Shown here in pieces: positions 38,101 to 44,609 of a stretch of 64,000 nt of DNA. The position numbers were made by a program, and so were the translations under genes. Position 1 is the first letter of the stretch; each line of letters begins with the position of its first letter. The notes beneath the pieces are model-generated. The model was not told the origin of the DNA, did not search any database, and was given only the letters and a program-made list of their open reading frames with translations. Source of the stretch: CAWGXZ01 sp963826695 (GTDB lineage: Bacteria > Pseudomonadota > Gammaproteobacteria > Burkholderiales > Burkholderiaceae_C); assembly GCA_963826695.1 (NCBI GenBank), contig CAWGXZ010000004.1, forward strand, positions 1,240,001 through 1,304,000. The letters are read 5' to 3'.

Positions 38101-40483
38101 CGCTGCCGGCAGCGGTGCCGGTGACGGCCGACACGACGGCCGGATCGGCGCCGAGCACGTCGTTCGTGACGACATTGCCGCTGGTCGTGAGCGGGCCGTC
38201 TTCCCGGACCGCACCCGTGTCCGGGTTGGCAAGCGGCACCGTGTCGAGGATGCGGATGTCGAGCGTGTCGCTGACCGCACGTTCGATGTTGTCGACAACC
38301 GTGACCGGCACGGCGTCGAGCACCGGCGTCGGGCTGTTCTTGTCCGGCGCCGAGTATGAATACGAGATCGCACCGGCGGTCGGCGAAGTCGGCGTATAGC
38401 CGGTCAGCACCAGCCTGCCTTCGGCGGTGTCGATCGGAACCGGCGTCGTCTGCAGGTTGGCGAGATCCTGTGCCGTGAAGTTCATGCCGCCGACGCTGAC
38501 GATCAGCAGACCGTTCGGCGCACTGATCTCGATCGTGCCCGTTCCAGCGGCGCCAGCTTCGATGACCGTGTTTTCACCGGCTTCGACACCATTGCGGTCC
38601 GGTACCGTGACGGTTGGCGGGCCTTCGTTGGCGCCGGCGATGTTGATGGTCAATGTCGCGAACGACGTGCTGCCGTCCGCGTCGCGCAGCGTGTAGGTGA
38701 ACACGTCGGCAAGCGACTGGCCGGCGTTGAGCGCCTGCACCGCCGCCGAATCGTTGTTCAGCGTGTAGGTATAGGTGCCGTCGGCCGCCAGGGCGAGTGC
38801 GCCATAGGCCCCTGCCGTGTTCCCGCCAACGGTACCGACGCCAGCGCCAGCGATACCGCCGACGGCGATCGTGTCGGCAGCGACGGTGTCGTTCAGGATC
38901 ACGTTGCCGGCGGCGGTCAGCGGACCGTCCTCGCGGACTTGATTGGCGTCGTTGGCTGCGACCGGTCCAGTATCGGTAATCAGCAGGCGCAGCGTGTCGC
39001 TGTCGGTCGATCCAGCGCGGTCGACCGCCGAAATCGCGATCGAGTCGAGCAGAGGCGCTGCGCTGGTCTTCGCAGGGGCCGAGTACGAATAGCCGACGAC
39101 ACCGGTGGCCGGGTCGAACGACGTCAGCTTCAGCGTTCCTTCCGGTGTCGGAATGATGGCGCCGACGGCCGGGTCGATGGCTTGCGCCCCAGGCCGGGGC
39201 GCTGCCCCGGGAGCAGCGGTGCGGGAAAGCTGCGACAGCTCTTCCAAGGTAAAGGTCACGCCTCCCACCGTCAGCGTCGCGAGACCGTCCGGCGCGATGA
39301 CCTGGAAGGTGCCACTGACCGGCGGCCCGGCTTCGGTCACCGTCCGCGTGTCGGGCGTCACGATGATCGGCGGGCCTTCGCTCGTGCCGTCGATCCTCAC
39401 GGTGAGCGTTGCGGTCGAGCTGCTGCCGTCGGTGTCGGTCAGGGTGTAGCTGAAGGTGTCGGTAAGCGACTGGCCTTCAAGAAGCCCCTGGACGGCAGGC
39501 AGGGCGTTTTCGAGGGTGTAGGTGTAGTTCCCGGCAGGACCGACGACGAGGGTGCCGTACTGCCCCGGGGTGTTGCCGCCAACCGCGCCGGGCGCGGTGC
39601 CGATCACGGCCGAGACCGCTGCGGGGTCGGCGCCGAGTGTGTCATTGCTGACAACGTTGCCGGTGGCGACAAGCGTCGTGTCTTCCTTCACGGCGTTGCG
39701 ATCGGGCGCAGCAACCGGACCGGTGTCGGTGATCAGGATGTCGAGGGTGTCGGTGACTGCCTGCTCGCGCTGGTCGACTACCGTCACCGGGATCGTGTCG
39801 AGAACGCCAGCTGGATCGGTCTTCGCCGGCGCCTTGTATTCGTAAGTGATCGTGCTGCTCGGCAGATCGAAGTTGGTCAGCGTGAGCGTGCCTTCGGTCG
39901 TGGTAATGATCTCGGGCGTTGTGGCCAGCGTAGCCAACCGCTCGGGCGTCAGGCTGACGTCGGCGACAGTCACCACCAGGATGCCATTCGGTGCAACGAT
40001 CTGAATGGTTCCAGACACTGGCGGCGCTGCCTCGCGCACGCTGTTGTCGCCGGGAACAACCCCCGCGTCCGGTACGCCCGGACCATCCGGGACGTCGTTC
40101 AAGTCCGGAATGATGATTTGCGGACCTGCCACCCTCTGCCCGATGAAGGTCTCGAACTGGGGCGTTGCCGTCAGAACCGGGGCCAACTCCAGCGACGCCG
40201 GCGTGATGTTCTCGACGATGCGGTCGACACGAAGACCGTCGCCGAGCGATGCCCCGTTGGCACCTGCTGCCGTGGGCTCGAGGCTTTCGTAGTCGACTAC
40301 CGCCGTGGCCACTGCATCGGGATTGAGCTGGACGATACCGTTCTGCGAGGTCAGTACCTCGTCGCCCTGCATCACCATCTCGCCGATCTTCAGGGGCCGC
40401 CACTCGCCATCGTCACCCTTGATGCGGGCCGAACCCCAGATACCGGTGACACGACCTTGCTTGGTCTGAAGAATGATGGGCAT
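29162..40483 (-). CDS. giant LapA-like RTX adhesin with retention module
   Basis: A 3773-residue secreted adhesin. Residues 1-60 match the LapA-type retention module (MPIILQTKQGRVTGIWGSAR), which holds the protein in the outer-membrane pore. TAAG at residues 71-74 matches the di-alanine site cut by the LapG protease. Then come about ten VCBS/cadherin-like repeats, of which residues about 856-2334 are encoded by perfect 717-bp DNA repeats. Two von Willebrand A domains with MIDAS motif DTSGS start near residues 2705 and 3210. Glycine-rich RTX calcium repeats (GGDGDDRLEGGDGDDVLYGG) are near 3570-3640, followed by a type I secretion C-terminus. The start ATG (40481-40483) has a GGAAGG site upstream. 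No lapBCE, lapG or lapD gene is in the window. Confidence 0.93.
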   Translation of the reverse strand: MPIILQTKQGRVTGIWGSARIKGDDGEWRPLKIGEMVMQGDEVLTSQNGIVQLNPDAVATAVVDYESLEPTAAGANGASLGDGLRVDRIVENITPASLELAPVLTATPQFETFIGQRVAGPQIIIPDLNDVPDGPGVPDAGVVPGDNSVREAAPPVSGTIQIVAPNGILVVTVADVSLTPERLATLATTPEIITTTEGTLTLTNFDLPSSTITYEYKAPAKTDPAGVLDTIPVTVVDQREQAVTDTLDILITDTGPVAAPDRNAVKEDTTLVATGNVVSNDTLGADPAAVSAVIGTAPGAVGGNTPGQYGTLVVGPAGNYTYTLENALPAVQGLLEGQSLTDTFSYTLTDTDGSSSTATLTVRIDGTSEGPPIIVTPDTRTVTEAGPPVSGTFQVIAPDGLATLTVGGVTFTLEELSQLSRTAAPGAAPRPGAQAIDPAVGAIIPTPEGTLKLTSFDPATGVVGYSYSAPAKTSAAPLLDSIAISAVDRAGSTDSDTLRLLITDTGPVAANDANQVREDGPLTAAGNVILNDTVAADTIAVGGIAGAGVGTVGGNTAGAYGALALAADGTYTYTLNNDSAAVQALNAGQSLADVFTYTLRDADGSTSFATLTINIAGANEGPPTVTVPDRNGVEAGENTVIEAGAAGTGTIEISAPNGLLIVSVGGMNFTAQDLANLQTTPVPIDTAEGRLVLTGYTPTSPTAGAISYSYSAPDKNSPTPVLDAVPVTVVDNIERAVSDTLDIRILDTVPLANPDTGAVREDGPLTTSGNVVTNDVLGADPAVVSAVTGTAAGSVGGNTAGTYGTLTLAADGSFTYTLDNARPDVQALRDGQSLTDNFTYTLTDHDGSTSRTTLTVTIEGRTDGPPDIRVPDKNGAEAGENTIVEAAPAVTGTIEIEAPDGVATVTVGGTTLTPAQLAALGTTPVTIDTGEGTLVLNGYTAGAISYSYTAPAQNHVNGQPILDAIPVRLVDLAGAVDTDSLDILITDTGPQAVNDTNTVREDGPVTASANVLANDTRAADGGSVSAVNGAAGSVAAPTAGTYGSVVINADGSYTYTLNNALPAVQALRDGQSLSDSFTYTLSDNDGTSSTATLTVTIEGRTDGPPDIRVPDKNGAEAGENTIVEAAPAVTGTIEIEAPDGVATVTVGGTTLTPAQLAALGTTPVTIDTGEGTLVLNGYTAGAISYSYTAPAQNHVNGQPILDAIPVRLVDLAGAVDTDSLDILITDTGPQAVNDTNTVREDGPVTASANVLANDTRAADGGSVSAVNGAAGSVAAPTAGTYGSVVINADGSYTYTLNNALPAVQALRDGQSLSDSFTYTLSDNDGTSSTATLTVTIEGRTDGPPDIRVPDKNGAEAGENTIVEAAPAVTGTIEIEAPDGVATVTVGGTTLTPAQLAALGTTPVTIDTGEGTLVLNGYTAGAISYSYTAPAQNHVNGQPILDAIPVRLVDLAGAVDTDSLDILITDTGPQAVNDTNTVREDGPVTASANVLANDTRAADGGSVSAVNGAAGSVAAPTAGTYGSVVINADGSYTYTLNNALPAVQALRDGQSLSDSFTYTLSDNDGTSSTATLTVTIEGRTDGPPDIRVPDKNGAEAGENTIVEAAPAVTGTIEIEAPDGVATVTVGGTTLTPAQLAALGTTPVTIDTGEGTLVLNGYTAGAISYSYTAPAQNHVNGQPILDAIPVRLVDLAGAVDTDSLDILITDTGPQAVNDTNTVREDGPVTASANVLANDTRAADGGSVSAVNGAAGSVAAPTAGTYGSVVINADGSYTYTLNNALPAVQALRDGQSLSDSFTYTLSDNDGTSSTATLTVTIEGRTDGPPDIRVPDKNGAEAGENTIVEAAPAVTGTIEIEAPDGVATVTVGGTTLTPAQLAALGTTPVTIDTGEGTLVLNGYTAGAISYSYTAPAQNHVNGQPILDAIPVRLVDLAGAVDTDSLDILITDTGPQAVNDTNTVREDGPVTASANVLANDTRAADGGSVSAVNGAAGSVAAPTAGTYGSVVINADGSYTYTLNNALPAVQALRDGQSLSDSFTYTLSDNDGTSSTATLTVTIEGRTDGPPDIRVPDKNGAEAGENTIVEAAPAVTGTIEIEAPDGVATVTVGGTTLTPAQLAALGTTPVTIDTGEGTLVLNGYTAGAISYSYTAPAQNHVNGQPILDAIPVRLVDLAGAVDTDSLDILITDTGPQAVNDTNTVREDGPVTASANVLANDTRAADGGSVSAVNGAAGSVAAPTAGTYGSVVINADGSYTYTLNNALPAVQALRDGQSLSDSFTYTLSDNDGTSSTATLTVTIEGRTDGPPDIRVPDKNGAEAGENTIVEAAPAVTGTIEIEAPDGIASVTFGGVTSIDGVPVTSLTPAQLAALSTSPAIVLTGEGTLVLNGFNAATGAISYSYTAPAQAHVNGQPILDSISVRLVDLSGAVDVDSLDILILDTGPVARNDANTVKEDGPLTATGSVTANDTTAADATAVSAISGSAAGTVGGNTAGAFGTLAIAANGSYTYTLNNALPAVQALTTGQSLTDTFSYTLRDADGTTSTADLVIRIDGNPDGPVVAHGIAFVSEEGLPGGIPDASGAPIDTTDSPTVTGKMTATDADGSPITSWTLTPPTAQTALTSGGVAVTWSGSGTGTLTARAGTLDVATLTIDDAGNYTFTLKTPFDHPVHGVEDVLSLNFTATASDGAESGLGTLTINIEDDMPRAAMQVDHTTRLVDSNLMFVLDTSGSMAEASGIGNQNRLQSAVQSIRTLIDKYDQLGEVRVRLVTFSTNAAAQGGQWTTVAAAQTLLSAILSAGPGGGTNYDEALGDAMTAFGSPGKLAGGQAISYFLSDGEPTFGSGSTSVLVAAGQSPGTPTPNGTGYNQTGADTGIQAAEEVSWTSFVAGNAIRSFALGIGTEISATPLNPIAYNGGNGQNTNAIVVTDFAQLDAVLEGTIPEVVRGNLFTAGGNNVGADGIFVKSLTVDGTSYSYTPGAGGGAGTLVVSGGTNHGSFDAATQTLTITTAAGGKFIVDLDGGSYTYERPATLSNTVNEVLNYVLSDRDGDTTASTVNVRVLVNEAPVVTAASASVSEEGLPSGHPDTVGTPSDTTNSTTASGKMVAVDPDGAPIRGWTLEAPSQALKSQGTAVEWTGSGSGELVGMAGTKQVATLTIDAEGNYVFTLKAPLDHPAAGVEDVLKLDFTARASDGSASGAATLSINVEDDSPGAASALTASTGLLDTNLLIVLDTSGSMAQSSGIGSQTRLQSAVQSVKTLLDKYDQLGDVKIRLVTFSTHAEAKGDGWTTVAAAKTQLDAVLAAGPSGGTNYDEALADAINSYSAAGKLGNAQNVAYFLSDGEPTFGSGTTSQLAPAGQSPGTPATNGTGYNQSGSDTGIQAAEEALWIDFLRSNSIQGYALGMGADITPAGLRPVAYDGRTGENRDGIVVTAFSQLDAVLEGTVQPPLTGSLFASLANSTGGADGVYVHSLTIDGKEYVYTAGTTPGSAGSVSGGGSFDAATQQLTVTTALGGKFVVDLDDGNYRYERPSALASGASERMGFTLSDRDGDTSSSSLTVNVSNAKVTYGTAADETLRGTDDVDVMHGKAGNDVLIGQGGADQLFGGDGDDRLEGGDGDDVLYGGQGNDTLLGGAGNDLLYGGPGSDTLTGGAGNDVFAWHLYDGAPAGGSRPVDTITDFDVAPISANGDVLDLRDLLVGDVKGSGADAGNLRNYLDFDTSSVPGSTVIHVSTTGGFSGGSYSAGAEDQRIVLADVNLRTDLGLQSNSSDNQIIEELFKRGKLVTD
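33480..37918 (-). repeat. perfect tandem array, 717-bp unit, about 6.2 copies, inside the adhesin gene
   Basis: The 717-bp period (239 codons) is preserved without visible mismatch over 4439 bp, from 33480 to 37918. Divergence begins sharply at both ends: a G/A difference at 33479 and a C/G difference at 37919. Each unit encodes a T1SS-143/VCBS-type pair of beta-sandwich domains, for example DGSYTYTLNNALPAVQALRD. Identity at silent positions means recent expansion or ongoing gene conversion. Copy number may be unreliable in a short-read assembly and may vary between cells. Confidence 0.93.
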
Positions 40484-40512
40484 GGCAAACCTTCCGAGAG
40501 GTGAGGGACGTC

Positions 40513-40526
40513 GTGTACCTGTACAC
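40513..40526 (-). promoter_or_regulatory. inverted repeat in the adhesin leader
   Basis: GTGTACCTGTACAC is a perfect palindrome with 6-bp arms and a 2-bp spacer, 30 bp before the adhesin start codon. The position suits a repressor operator or a small leader hairpin. I do not recognise the cognate regulator. Confidence 0.35.
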
Positions 40527-40671
40527 AACGGCTGATGGCTGCATTATTGCGGCGCTGAGCCGCACATATCGTGCAGTTTTGCACCATCTGTAGCCGAAAA
40601 GCAGCGACTAACGACGAAGCGAGACTTTAAACACGAACTTCGGCGTTGTAGGGCTCTGCGGGCGCACGAGT

Positions 40672-40687
40672 CGTGATCCAAATCACG
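40672..40687. promoter_or_regulatory. CRP/FNR-type binding site candidate
   Basis: CGTGATCCAAATCACG is a perfect 16-bp palindrome. It contains both the CRP core GTGA-N6-TCAC and the FNR-like core TGAT-N4-ATCA. It lies 189 bp upstream of the adhesin start, between it and the exported HExxH protein gene end. No clear -10/-35 pair was placed, so the regulated promoter is inferred to be that of the adhesin. Confidence 0.5.
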
Positions 40688-40705
40688 CTGCGAGGGCGCT
40701 TGTGG

Positions 40706-41452
40706 CTAGTGGCGATGACCACCTGCGTCCGCGGTACGACGCGTCTGTCCCATGGCGCCGCCGCATGCGGCCTGAACGCGCTCGTATTCGGCTGGCGAGT
40801 CGAATTCGGCGTGCAGCGCACTGGTGCGCTCGGCGATCATCTGCCGGACCAGCGCGCCGGCGCGATGCGCTGCGTCGGCAAGCTGATCGCGGAGCGGGAT
40901 GCGCGGGTTGGTCGGTACGGCGCGCAACTGTGCGCGGACTTCGCGTTCGATATCCGGCAGCAGCGCTTCGACCGTCTCGACATGAATCTGCTCGTGCATG
41001 CGCTCGTGCTCGAGCGCGCTTTCGTACTGGCAGCTGCCGGGCGGGAACTCGCTGCCGACGTAGATATGGTGATCCGTGGAAATGTCGAGGCTGGCGCGAG
41101 TCGGCCGCAGGAGCGCCGCCGTGCCGAACGCGAGCAGCTCGCCTTCGAGCGAGACCACGGCGCGCGTCAGCTGGCGGTACAACCCGATCGTGTGCGAATA
41201 GTCCTCGACGCTGCGCCAGCTGGTGAGATCGCGAATGCTCTTGCCGTTGTCGACCGGGGCCGGGCTGGTGCGGAACGTCACCGGCATCTCGAACTGCTCG
41301 GTTGGCGACGCCAGCGCGACTCGGGCGCCGGCGAGGCCGACCATGCCCAGGGTCAGCGCACCGACGAACCGGGAGGCCCTCCGAACACCCGCGGCAACGT
41401 GTTTCTTGGAGCACGTTCGGGCAGGTCGTCCAGCAGGCAGCGGATTCAACAT
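40706..41452 (-). CDS. predicted exported protein with an HExxH (zinc-protease-like) motif
   Basis: A 248-residue protein not recognised from a named family. A basic N-terminus and hydrophobic stretch (about residues 29-48, FVGALTLGMVGLAGARVALA) form a signal peptide with likely cleavage after Ala48. HERMH at residues 149-153 fits HExxH, with another His at 157 inside one predicted helix (ALEHERMHEQIHVETVEALL). Cys141 and Cys225 (counted from the same start) could form a disulfide. The start has an AAGGA ribosome site. It is on the same strand as the adhesin and 222 bp upstream of it, and divergent from def. A periplasmic metallopeptidase is plausible but the motif could be chance in a His-rich helix. 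Confidence 0.65.
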   Translation of the reverse strand: MLNPLPAGRPARTCSKKHVAAGVRRASRFVGALTLGMVGLAGARVALASPTEQFEMPVTFRTSPAPVDNGKSIRDLTSWRSVEDYSHTIGLYRQLTRAVVSLEGELLAFGTAALLRPTRASLDISTDHHIYVGSEFPPGSCQYESALEHERMHEQIHVETVEALLPDIEREVRAQLRAVPTNPRIPLRDQLADAAHRAGALVRQMIAERTSALHAEFDSPAEYERVQAACGGAMGQTRRTADAGGHRH

Positions 41453-41638
41453 CGGTATCCTTTTGCCTGTCGGCCGTCGCCTTTCGAGCGCGCCGCAGAC
41501 AATGGTGAGGAAGGCTCGCAGCTTTCTTACCGACTGCCGCGTGGGGAATTCTCCTACGCGACCCTGCGAATACCGCGTAACGACGGGTAACGACTGCCGA
41601 ACGTCAACTCCCTGCAACAAGTGGAGAAAGTCACACCG

Positions 41639-42172
41639 ATGGCCACATGCCCTGTACTCAAGATGGGCGACCCCCGCCTGCTGCTTCGAGCGAGGCCGGT
41701 CGAGGATTTCGGCACGCCCGAGCTGCGCGGTCTGGTCGAGGACCTGTTCGAGACCATGCAAGCAGAAGGCGGGGTGGGTCTCGCCGCGCCGCAGATCGGC
41801 GTCGATCTGGCCGTGGTGGCGTTCGGTTTTGCGCGGTCCGCGCGCTACCCGGACGCGCCGCCGGTGCCGCGGACCGTGCTCGTCAACCCGGAGATCGTCG
41901 TGCTTTCCGACGATCTGGAAGAGGGCTGGGAGGGCTGTCTGTCGATCCCCGGCCTGCGTGGCAGCGTGCCGCGCCACACCCACATTCTTTATCGCGGCTT
42001 CGATGCCGAGGGCCAACGCACCGAGCGGGAGGCCACCGGTTTCCACGCACGCGTCGTTCAGCACGAGTGCGACCACCTGGCCGGCGTGCTCTATCCGATG
42101 CGAATCCGCGACTTCAGCCGCTTCGGCTTCAGCAGCGTGCTTTTCCCCGAGCTGGGCGGTGGCTCGCGCTGA
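41639..42172 (+). CDS. def: peptide deformylase
   Basis: A 177-residue Fe2+/Zn2+ enzyme that removes the formyl group from nascent proteins. All three motifs are intact: GVGLAAPQIG at 45-54, EGCLSIPG with metal ligand Cys100, and QHECDHLAG with His142 and His146 and catalytic Glu143. The start is ATG at 41639; an in-frame GTG 18 bp earlier would add six unlike residues. The gene stands alone, not next to fmt, and lacks the usual C-terminal extension. It may be a second deformylase copy of the genome. Confidence 0.95.
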   Translation: MATCPVLKMGDPRLLLRARPVEDFGTPELRGLVEDLFETMQAEGGVGLAAPQIGVDLAVVAFGFARSARYPDAPPVPRTVLVNPEIVVLSDDLEEGWEGCLSIPGLRGSVPRHTHILYRGFDAEGQRTEREATGFHARVVQHECDHLAGVLYPMRIRDFSRFGFSSVLFPELGGGSR

Positions 42173-42199
42173 AGCGACGCACCGACCGGGCGCCGCCGG

Positions 42200-42907
42200 T
42201 CAGCGCAGAAGCGGCCGCAGCGCCGGCCAGACGTTGTCGAGCAGCTTGCCCTGGGCCGACTCGCGTGGGTGAATCCGGTCGGCCTGGAAGTAGCTCTCGG
42301 CGTCGGGCACGTCGGCCACGCCCTTGAGAAAGAACGGCACCAGCGTCGCACCGGGCTTGGCCGCATCGGCATAGAGCGCCGCGAACTCCTCGCCGTAGCG
42401 CCGGCCGTAGTTCGGCGGCAGCTGCATGCCGAGGAGCAGCACCCGCGCGCCGGCGCTCGATGCCAGCCGAGTGATTTCGCGCAGATGGCGGCCGGTCATG
42501 TCGAGCGGCAGGCCACGCAGTGCGTCGTTGCCGCCCAGCTCGATGACGACATGCGTCGGCCGGTGCTGGCGCAGCAGCGCGGGCAGGCGCGCTAGGCCGC
42601 CCGACGTGGTCTCGCCGCTGATGCTGGCGTTGATCACCTCCGCAGCGATCTTTTCCTCGGCGAGGCGCTGGCGAAGCAGCTCGACCCAGCCGCTGCCGCG
42701 CCGGATGCCGTATTCGGCCGAAAGGCTGTCGCCGACAACGAGGATGCGTGCCGGGCGCGTCGCGGCCATCGCTCGGACACCCCACAGCAGCGACGCCCCC
42801 AATCCCGCCACGCGGGCAAGCCATTCACGCCGGCGGGGAGACGGCGCCAAATCATTCTTGTTGTCCAGCAGGGTCAAAGCTTTACCTTCGTGTCGATGCG
42901 CAGCCAT
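42200..42907 (-). CDS. tesA: GDSL-family esterase/lysophospholipase, TesA-like
   Basis: A 235-residue SGNH hydrolase. Block I VVGDSLSAEYG carries the nucleophile Ser, ELGGNDALRG gives the oxyanion Asn, and DRIHP near the C-terminus gives catalytic Asp and His. A signal region follows a twin-arginine-like stretch (RRREWLARVAGLGASLL) and ends VRAMA, so the enzyme should be periplasmic. E. coli TesA hydrolyses acyl-CoA, lysophospholipids and esters. It is divergent from a YbbA-like ATPase gene with 73 bp between, the same pairing as in E. coli. The start is the ATG at 42905-42907; a start nearer the signal peptide is possible. Confidence 0.9.
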   Translation of the reverse strand: MAAHRHEGKALTLLDNKNDLAPSPRRREWLARVAGLGASLLWGVRAMAATRPARILVVGDSLSAEYGIRRGSGWVELLRQRLAEEKIAAEVINASISGETTSGGLARLPALLRQHRPTHVVIELGGNDALRGLPLDMTGRHLREITRLASSAGARVLLLGMQLPPNYGRRYGEEFAALYADAAKPGATLVPFFLKGVADVPDAESYFQADRIHPRESAQGKLLDNVWPALRPLLR

Positions 42908-42980
42908 GCGCGGGGGTTGGCCGATTGCTAGAGTGCGGCGGCCGTCCCGGCGTTCCCCGCCAGCCTCTCGCGTGCACAAC

Positions 42981-43652
42981 ATGTCCGAAGCCCTCATCGC
43001 CGTCGAAAACCTCAGCAAGCGTGTCCAGGATGCCAGTGGCTGGCTGACGATTCTCGACGGCATCGATTTCCGGCTGGCGACTCGGGAATCCGCGGCGATC
43101 GTCGGCGCCTCCGGCTCGGGAAAGAGCACGTTGCTGTCGATCGTGGCCGGTCTCGACACGCCCAGCGAAGGCACGGTGCGGCTCGCCGGCACCGACCTGT
43201 TCGCGCTCGACGAGGATGCCCGTGCCGGTGTCCGTGCGGCGCAGCTCGGCTTCGTCTTCCAGAGCTTCCAGTTGCTCGGCAATCTGAATGCGCTGGAAAA
43301 CGTCATGCTGCCGCTCGAGCTTCAGGGCCGCAACTCGGCGCGGGTGCAGGCCACCGAGATGCTGCAGCGGGTTGGCCTCGGTGAGCGGCTGCGCCACTAC
43401 CCGAAGGTGCTGTCGGGCGGAGAACAGCAGCGCGTCGCGCTGGCCCGGGCATTTGTCGTGCAGCCCGCCGTCCTGCTGGCAGACGAGCCGACCGGCAGCC
43501 TCGACTTCGCAACCGGCGGCCGGATCATGGAGCTGATGTTCGAACTCAACCGCGACGCCGGCACCACCCTGGTGCTGGTGACCCACGACCGGACGATTGC
43601 CGAACGCTGCGATCGGCAGCTGCACATCGAAGCCGGGCGCCTGATCGAATAA
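42981..43652 (+). CDS. ybbA: ABC transporter ATPase, YbbA/LolD-like
   Basis: A 223-residue ATPase of the MacB/LolD group. Walker A is GASGSGKST at 42-50, the Q-loop is FVFQSFQLLGNL, the signature LSGGEQQRVALARAF, Walker B VLLADEPTGSLD, and the H-loop VTHD. In E. coli ybbA sits between tesA and the permease gene ybbP. Here tesA is divergent, but the following gene is a peptidyl-prolyl isomerase on the other strand, so the permease partner is missing from the locus. The start MSEALIAVENLSKRV is at 42981. Confidence 0.88.
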   Translation: MSEALIAVENLSKRVQDASGWLTILDGIDFRLATRESAAIVGASGSGKSTLLSIVAGLDTPSEGTVRLAGTDLFALDEDARAGVRAAQLGFVFQSFQLLGNLNALENVMLPLELQGRNSARVQATEMLQRVGLGERLRHYPKVLSGGEQQRVALARAFVVQPAVLLADEPTGSLDFATGGRIMELMFELNRDAGTTLVLVTHDRTIAERCDRQLHIEAGRLIE

Positions 43653-43687
43653 CAGCCCGGCCGGCCGGTGCGCCGCGCCATGAAGAA

Positions 43688-43705
43688 GGGGCGCCTGCGC
43701 GCCCC
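43688..43705 (-). terminator. probable terminator after the ppiC-like gene, possibly bidirectional
   Basis: GGGGCGC-CTGC-GCGCCCC forms a 7-bp GC hairpin between two convergent genes. On the minus strand it is followed by TTCTTC, a weak T-rich run; on the plus strand there is no T-run. It lies 26 bp beyond the ppiC-like stop. Confidence 0.55.
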
Positions 43706-43730
43706 TGACTTGTGTACCCGCCGCGCCGGC

Positions 43731-44543
43731 CTACTGCGAGAACTTGTAGTCGGTACGTGCCTTCGAGCGGACTTCGTCGCGGAACTGCGTCATCTTTTGC
43801 TGCATCAGGCGCTGCTCGATCTGCGGCTTGACTTCCTCGAAGGCGGGAAAGGCGGCAACCCGGGTGTCCTCGAGCTTGATGATGTGATAGCCGAATTGCG
43901 TCTTCACCGGCGCTTCGGTGACCTCGCCCTTCTTCAGCTTGGTGAGCGCCTGGCCGAATTCCGGAACGTACGAAGCCGGGCTCGCGAAGTCGAGGTCGCC
44001 GCCGTTGACTGCCGAGCCCGGGTCCTTCGAATTCTTCTTCGCCAGTTCCTCGAAACTCTCGCCGGCCTTGATCTTGGCGGTCAGCTGCTTGGCGTCCTCT
44101 TCCTTCTCGACCAGGATGTGCCGTGCACGCACCTCGGTGCCGCCGCCGGCCATGGCCTTGAACTTGTCGTACTCGGCCTTGAGGTCGGCTGGTGCGACCG
44201 GGTTCTTCTTCTGGTAGTCGGAGAAAAGCTCGCGAATCAGGATCGCCTGACGGGCCAGCTCCATTTGCGTGCGGAAATCGGCGCTGGCGGTCAGTCCACG
44301 GCGCTCGGCTTCCTGGATGAACATCTCGCGCATCACCACCTCGTCGCGAACCTGGGCCTCGAGCTCCGGCGTTATCGGCTGGCCCTGGCGGGTGGCCTGC
44401 GCAACCAGCGCATCGATTCGCGCCTTCGGCACCGCCTTGCCGTTGACGACGGCGATGTTCTGCGCCTGCGCCGGCAGCATGACAGTGGCAGCGACGCAGG
44501 TCGCCATGGCAATCGAGGAGGCGATGGCGGACAGATTTCTCAT
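43731..44543 (-). CDS. periplasmic peptidyl-prolyl cis-trans isomerase, PpiC/SurA-like parvulin
   Basis: A 270-residue exported foldase. A signal peptide (MRNLSAIASSIAMATCVAAT...) ends AQA before residue 29. A helical SurA_N-like chaperone domain (residues 35-125) is followed by a parvulin domain (about 135-230) with ARHILVEKEEDAKQL, FEELAKKNSKDPGSAVNGGDLDF and FGYHIIKLED. It should help fold outer-membrane and periplasmic proteins. It is the last gene of a yciB-bolA-ppiC group on the minus strand, 66 bp after bolA. The start is the Met that begins the signal peptide; the upstream extension is Pro-rich and unlikely. Confidence 0.92.
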   Translation of the reverse strand: MRNLSAIASSIAMATCVAATVMLPAQAQNIAVVNGKAVPKARIDALVAQATRQGQPITPELEAQVRDEVVMREMFIQEAERRGLTASADFRTQMELARQAILIRELFSDYQKKNPVAPADLKAEYDKFKAMAGGGTEVRARHILVEKEEDAKQLTAKIKAGESFEELAKKNSKDPGSAVNGGDLDFASPASYVPEFGQALTKLKKGEVTEAPVKTQFGYHIIKLEDTRVAAFPAFEEVKPQIEQRLMQQKMTQFRDEVRSKARTDYKFSQ

Positions 44544-44609
44544 GGGCAAAGTCAGAAGCAGAACGGTGGTGGGACGCAACGGAGAGGGCGGCGGGCAGTC
44601 CGCGGCCAA

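Noticed and set aside
29159..38359. A 3066-codon open frame on the plus strand, antisense to the adhesin
   Set aside because: It mirrors the repeat structure of the real gene, is Val/Asp/Arg-rich with no recognisable domain, and arises from GC-biased third positions and the tandem repeats. The minus-strand protein has clear domains, a ribosome site and a terminator.
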